Shown: positions 60,744-64,000 of the stretch, piece by piece
Position numbering within the stretch: the stretch's first letter is position 1
Layout of the letters: each line of letters starts with the position of its first letter
Origin: Massilia antarctica
GTDB taxonomy: Bacteria; Pseudomonadota; Gammaproteobacteria; Burkholderiales; Burkholderiaceae_D
Reading direction: 5' to 3'
Assembly (NCBI RefSeq): GCF_015689335.1
Contig: NZ_CP065053.1
Span: 7,316,001 to 7,380,000 of the forward strand
Length of the DNA: 64,000 nt
Translations under genes and position numbers: made by a program
The notes under the pieces: model-generated
The model's input: the letters and a program-made list of their open reading frames with translations, nothing else
What the model was told of the DNA's origin: nothing
Database searches by the model: none

Positions 60744-61676
60744 ATGACTCCCCAATTCATACTGACCGGCCAGATCCTGCTGGCGATCCTGGTGGTCGCC
60801 TCAGGCGTCGGCTTCGTGCTGCGGCTCAGGAATCCCGGCAGCGCGACCATCATCAACCTGAACGCCCGCATCAACGCGTGGTGGATCATGGCCGGCGTGC
60901 TGTTTTCAGCGCTGGTCCTGGGGCGCTATGTGACGATCGTGGTGTTCGGCTTCGCCTCGCTGATGGCGCTGCGCGAATTCCTCACCCTCACGCCGACCCG
61001 CAAGAGCGATTACTGGCCACTGTTCATCGCCTTCTTCATCGCCCTGCCGGCCCAGTACTGGCTGCTGTGGACCCAGTGGTACGGCCTGTTCGCGATCATG
61101 ATCCCGGTGTATATCTTTTTCCTGATCTCGGCCGCCAGCGCGATCAGCCAGGATACCGAGGACTTTCTGTCGCGTAATGCACGCATCGTGTTCGCGGTGA
61201 TGATCTGCGTGTATGGCGTCAGCCATGCGCCGGCCCTGCTGATGCTCGACATACCGAACTTCGAAGGCCACAACGCCCAGTTGCTGTTCTTCTTCGTCTT
61301 CATCGTGCAGATCAGCGATGTGCTGCAGTACGTCTTCGGCAAGCTGTTCGGCAAGCACAAGCTGGTGCCCAAGCTAAGCCCGAACAAGACCTGGGAAGGC
61401 TTGATCGGCGGCGGCCTGGCGACGATGGGGATCGGCGCGCTACTGGCCTTCGTCACGCCGTTCACGCCGCTGCAGGCGGCCGGCATGGCCGCGCTGATCG
61501 TCATCGGCGGCGTCATGGGCGGCCTGGTCATGTCGGGCGTGAAGCGCTCGCTCGGGGCCAAGGACTGGGGCACGGGCATCGCCGGCCACGGCGGCTACAT
61601 GGACCGCCTCGACTCGCTCGGTTTCGCCGCTCCGGTGTTCTTCCACATCGTGCGCTGGATCTGGGCCCTGCCCTGA
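60744..61676 (+). CDS. Phosphatidate cytidylyltransferase, CdsA family (310 aa)
   Basis: Integral membrane enzyme converting phosphatidate and CTP to CDP-diacylglycerol. About eight helices are visible. The CdsA signature appears as KLSPNKTWEGLIGGG and near the end KDWGTGIAGHGGYMDRLDSLGFAAPVFFH, with the Asp pair that binds metal. It is the last gene of the three-gene operon. Because a cell needs a main cdsA elsewhere (usually next to bamA/dxr), this is probably a second, specialised copy. Confidence 0.9.
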   Translation: MTPQFILTGQILLAILVVASGVGFVLRLRNPGSATIINLNARINAWWIMAGVLFSALVLGRYVTIVVFGFASLMALREFLTLTPTRKSDYWPLFIAFFIALPAQYWLLWTQWYGLFAIMIPVYIFFLISAASAISQDTEDFLSRNARIVFAVMICVYGVSHAPALLMLDIPNFEGHNAQLLFFFVFIVQISDVLQYVFGKLFGKHKLVPKLSPNKTWEGLIGGGLATMGIGALLAFVTPFTPLQAAGMAALIVIGGVMGGLVMSGVKRSLGAKDWGTGIAGHGGYMDRLDSLGFAAPVFFHIVRWIWALP

Positions 61677-61905
61677 CCTGTTCGTAGCACAAGTACGTCC
61701 CGCTCCGCCTTCCTTTCCCTGCCCCAGCCATCGTCCGTTCCGCCCTCGTCGGCGGCGGCCGGCGTTCGCCTTGATTTTCTTATAACTCGGTAAAACAATA
61801 TGTAGTAATATTACATAGGCTCACAGCCTATCGCCAGCGGCGTCACAAAAACGACGTATCAAGGACAAGGGCGCCGCTGCACATCCCCCTCTTCAGGAGT
61901 TGCAC
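61677..61905. promoter_or_regulatory. Upstream region of the pullulanase gene
   Basis: AT-richer stretch with the perfect 10-bp palindrome GTAATATTAC (61805-61814), about 90 bp before the start. A related GTAGTATTAC occurs just inside the gene at about 61919. A TTGATT hexamer near 61772 could be a -35 element. An operator role is a guess. Confidence 0.35.
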
Positions 61906-64000
61906 ATGCATTCTCTAGGTAGTATTACTTCACGACTCACATCGCCATCTCAGCGCCTGCTCAGCGCGAGCTTGTGCGCCAGCCTGCTGGCCGCCTGCGG
62001 TGGTTCCGATTCCACCAGCGCCCCCGAAACCCCGAAAATGATGTCGGAGTCGGTCCAGCGCGCATCGGTCGCGGCAGCCGCCGTGGCACCCGGCACCATC
62101 CGCATGCACTACCGGCGCGCCCAGCGCGACGAAGCGCAGTGGGGCGTGTATTCCTGGTCCGGCCCGGCCAAGCCCAGCGTCGAATGGATCAAGGACCGCT
62201 TCATGCTGGCCGCCAGCGACAGCTACGGCGGCTATGTCGATATTGCGGTCGATGCCACCAAGACCAAAATCGATTTCCTGCTTACCGATGGCAGCGGCAA
62301 CAAGAACTGCGCCAGCGACCAGGCCGGCGATTTTGCGGCGGACATCGCCACCCGAGGCCAGGAAATCTGGCTGCTCGAAGGCGACTGCAAGGTCTACACC
62401 AGCGCCCCGGCGATCAGCTTCGGCAACCTGGCCAACGCCGCCGCGCACTGGCTCTCGCCCGATACCGTGGTGTGGCCGGGCACGCCGGCCGGTGGCAGCT
62501 ACAAGCTGTTTTACGCGGCCAACGGTGGCTTGGGTTCCGCAGCGGGCGGCGTTACCGGCGCCGATGGCAGCATCGACCTGCGCGCGGCCGGTGCCCTGTC
62601 GCCGGCGCTGCAAGCGAAGTATCCGCACCTGGCCGGGTCCACCACGCTGACACTATCCGGCGCCGACACGGCCGGCCTGCCCGCCAAAGTCAGCGGCCAG
62701 TTCGCCATCGCCCAGTTCGACGCGGCGGGCAAGCTGGTACAGGTCACGTCGCTGCAAACGAGCGGCCTGCTGGATGCCCTGTTCGCCCCGGCCGCCGCCA
62801 ACAGCGCGCTCGGTGCCACCTTCAACCGGGCCGGCGTGCCGACCTTCCGCGTGTGGGCACCGACCGCCAAATCGGTCGCGCTCAATGTGTACGCGAATGC
62901 CGGCGCGGCCAGCGCCAGCAGCGTGCCGATGACGCGCGACACGGCCAGCGGCGTGTGGCACTACACGGCCCCCAACGCCGCCTGGACCAACCGCGCCTAC
63001 TACACCTACACGGTCAATGTGCTGTCGCGCTGGGCCAACAACACGGTGGTCAGCAACGTGGTCACCGATCCGTACTCATTGAGCCTGAACGCCAACGGCC
63101 AGCGCAGCTTCGTCGCGAACCTGGACAGCGCCGCGCTCAAACCGTCCGGCTGGGACTATCATCCGATTCCGCGCCTGGAGCATCCGACCGATATCTCCCT
63201 GTACGAACTGCAGGTGCGCGATTTCAGCGCCAGCGACCTCACTGTGCCGGCCAGCCATCGGGGCAAGTTCCTCGCTTTCACCGATGTGCACTCGAACGGC
63301 ATGCGCCACCTGCGCGCGTTGCAGCGCGCCGGCATGAGCCATATCCATCTGCTGCCAAGTTTCGACATCGCCAGCGTCAACGAAACCGGTTGCGGCACAC
63401 CAGTCATTCCGGCCGCGGCGTCCAATTCGGAGGCGCAGCAAGCCGCCGTGGCGGCCGCCGGCGACAGCGACTGCTTCAACTGGGGCTACGATCCGGTCCA
63501 TTACAGCGCGCCCGAGGGCAGCTTCGCGACCGACGCCAGCGACGGCGCGGTGCGCGTGCGCGAGTTCCGCGCGATGGTCAAGTCGCTGCACGAACACGGC
63601 TTGCGCGTGACGATGGACGTGGTCTACAACCACACCAGCGGCGCGCAGCAAAGCCCGCTGTCGGTGCTCGACAAGATCGTGCCGGCCTACTACTACCGCC
63701 TCAATCCGAGCGGCGCCATCACCAACGACAGCTGCTGCGCCGACACCGCCGCCGAAAACGCGATGATGGCCAAGCTGATGACCGATTCGGTCGTCACCTG
63801 GGCCACCGACTACAAGGTCGACAGCTTCCGCTTCGACATCATGGGCATGGCGCCGCTGGCGGTCATCACCAAGCTGAAAGCGACGGTCGAGCGCGCCGCC
63901 CAGCGCGACATTTACCTGTACGGCGAAGCCTGGAACTTCGGCGTGGTCGGCAACGACGCGCGCTTCGTGCAGGCGCGCCAGGCCAATATGTTCGGCAGCG
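61906..64000 (+). CDS. Pullulanase-type alpha-1,6-glucosidase lipoprotein, 3' end outside window
   Basis: Starch/pullulan debranching enzyme, 698 codons visible. The lipobox LLAACGG has Cys31. An N-terminal starch-binding module (CBM41-like: IRMHYRRAQRDEAQWGVYSW, KDRFMLAASDSYGG) is followed by a CBM48-like domain (TFRVWAPTAKSVALNVY) and a GH13 barrel (YELQVRDFSASD, VTMDVVYNHTSG). The nucleophile Asp is in FRFDIMG (about residue 643) and the acid/base Glu in YLYGEAWNFG (about 673). ATG 61906 has an AGGAG site. It is surface-anchored or periplasmic. The C-terminal part lies beyond the window. Confidence 0.9.
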   Translation, partial: MHSLGSITSRLTSPSQRLLSASLCASLLAACGGSDSTSAPETPKMMSESVQRASVAAAAVAPGTIRMHYRRAQRDEAQWGVYSWSGPAKPSVEWIKDRFMLAASDSYGGYVDIAVDATKTKIDFLLTDGSGNKNCASDQAGDFAADIATRGQEIWLLEGDCKVYTSAPAISFGNLANAAAHWLSPDTVVWPGTPAGGSYKLFYAANGGLGSAAGGVTGADGSIDLRAAGALSPALQAKYPHLAGSTTLTLSGADTAGLPAKVSGQFAIAQFDAAGKLVQVTSLQTSGLLDALFAPAAANSALGATFNRAGVPTFRVWAPTAKSVALNVYANAGAASASSVPMTRDTASGVWHYTAPNAAWTNRAYYTYTVNVLSRWANNTVVSNVVTDPYSLSLNANGQRSFVANLDSAALKPSGWDYHPIPRLEHPTDISLYELQVRDFSASDLTVPASHRGKFLAFTDVHSNGMRHLRALQRAGMSHIHLLPSFDIASVNETGCGTPVIPAAASNSEAQQAAVAAAGDSDCFNWGYDPVHYSAPEGSFATDASDGAVRVREFRAMVKSLHEHGLRVTMDVVYNHTSGAQQSPLSVLDKIVPAYYYRLNPSGAITNDSCCADTAAENAMMAKLMTDSVVTWATDYKVDSFRFDIMGMAPLAVITKLKATVERAAQRDIYLYGEAWNFGVVGNDARFVQARQANMFGS

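Overview
This high-GC, gene-dense window reads as the chromosome of a soil or plant-polymer-degrading betaproteobacterium, most likely Oxalobacteraceae of the Massilia/Duganella/Telluria type. That placement is inferred from the paired cyanophycin synthetases with their DUF1854/ABC partners, the TonB-fed glycan uptake, and the dispersed GGGGTCTGACCCC and GTTCCCGCGCAGGCGGGAAC repeats. No tRNA, rRNA or CRISPR array was seen, and no intact insertion sequence.

Layout. 1-5.2 kb: the 3'-truncated recQ, a 40-codon ORF, a class II UvrA and a half-size EamA transporter. 5.3-12.2 kb: two tandem copies of a two-gene cassette (DUF3494 ice-binding-like lipoprotein plus OmpA-type porin), then a third, solitary OmpA gene. 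12.4-12.9 kb: an acyl-CoA thioesterase. 13-30.3 kb and 38.1-45.3 kb: two blocks of one arabinan/L-arabinose utilisation locus, all on the minus strand. 30.6-38.1 kb: an accessory island of three lipase-like genes, with an IS630 transposase remnant at one edge and a degenerate gene fragment at the other. 45.2-51.2 kb: a glycosyltransferase, a DUF885 protein, a patatin with an outer-membrane barrel, and a YciI protein. 51.2-59.1 kb: cyanophycin metabolism. 59.5-61.7 kb: a three-gene phospholipid operon. 61.9 kb to the end: a pullulanase lipoprotein that runs off the window.

How the arabinose genes fit together. Secreted enzymes (GH43 endo-arabinanase, GH51, GH127 and a further GH43) cut arabinan and arabinosides. 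A TonB-dependent receptor imports oligosaccharides, and a YtfQRT/YjfF-type ABC importer and a GPH-family symporter cross the inner membrane. A cytosolic GH43 and a mutarotase process the sugar. All five steps of the non-phosphorylative oxidative route to 2-oxoglutarate are present: SDR dehydrogenase, SMP-30 lactonase, IlvD/Edd arabonate dehydratase, FAH-type 2-keto-3-deoxy acid dehydratase, and 2-oxoglutarate semialdehyde dehydrogenase.

The most notable signal is regulatory. An 18-bp dyad, roughly GATAyCGnwwtyGrTATC, lies exactly 19 bp upstream of a TTGGAW-18 bp-TAnnAT promoter in front of ytfQ, the arabonate dehydratase and the TonB receptor. A fourth copy precedes the LysR-type regulator gene. 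The dyad centre falls near -64, the usual LysR recognition position, so the locus can be read as a LysR regulon even though the lipase island splits it.
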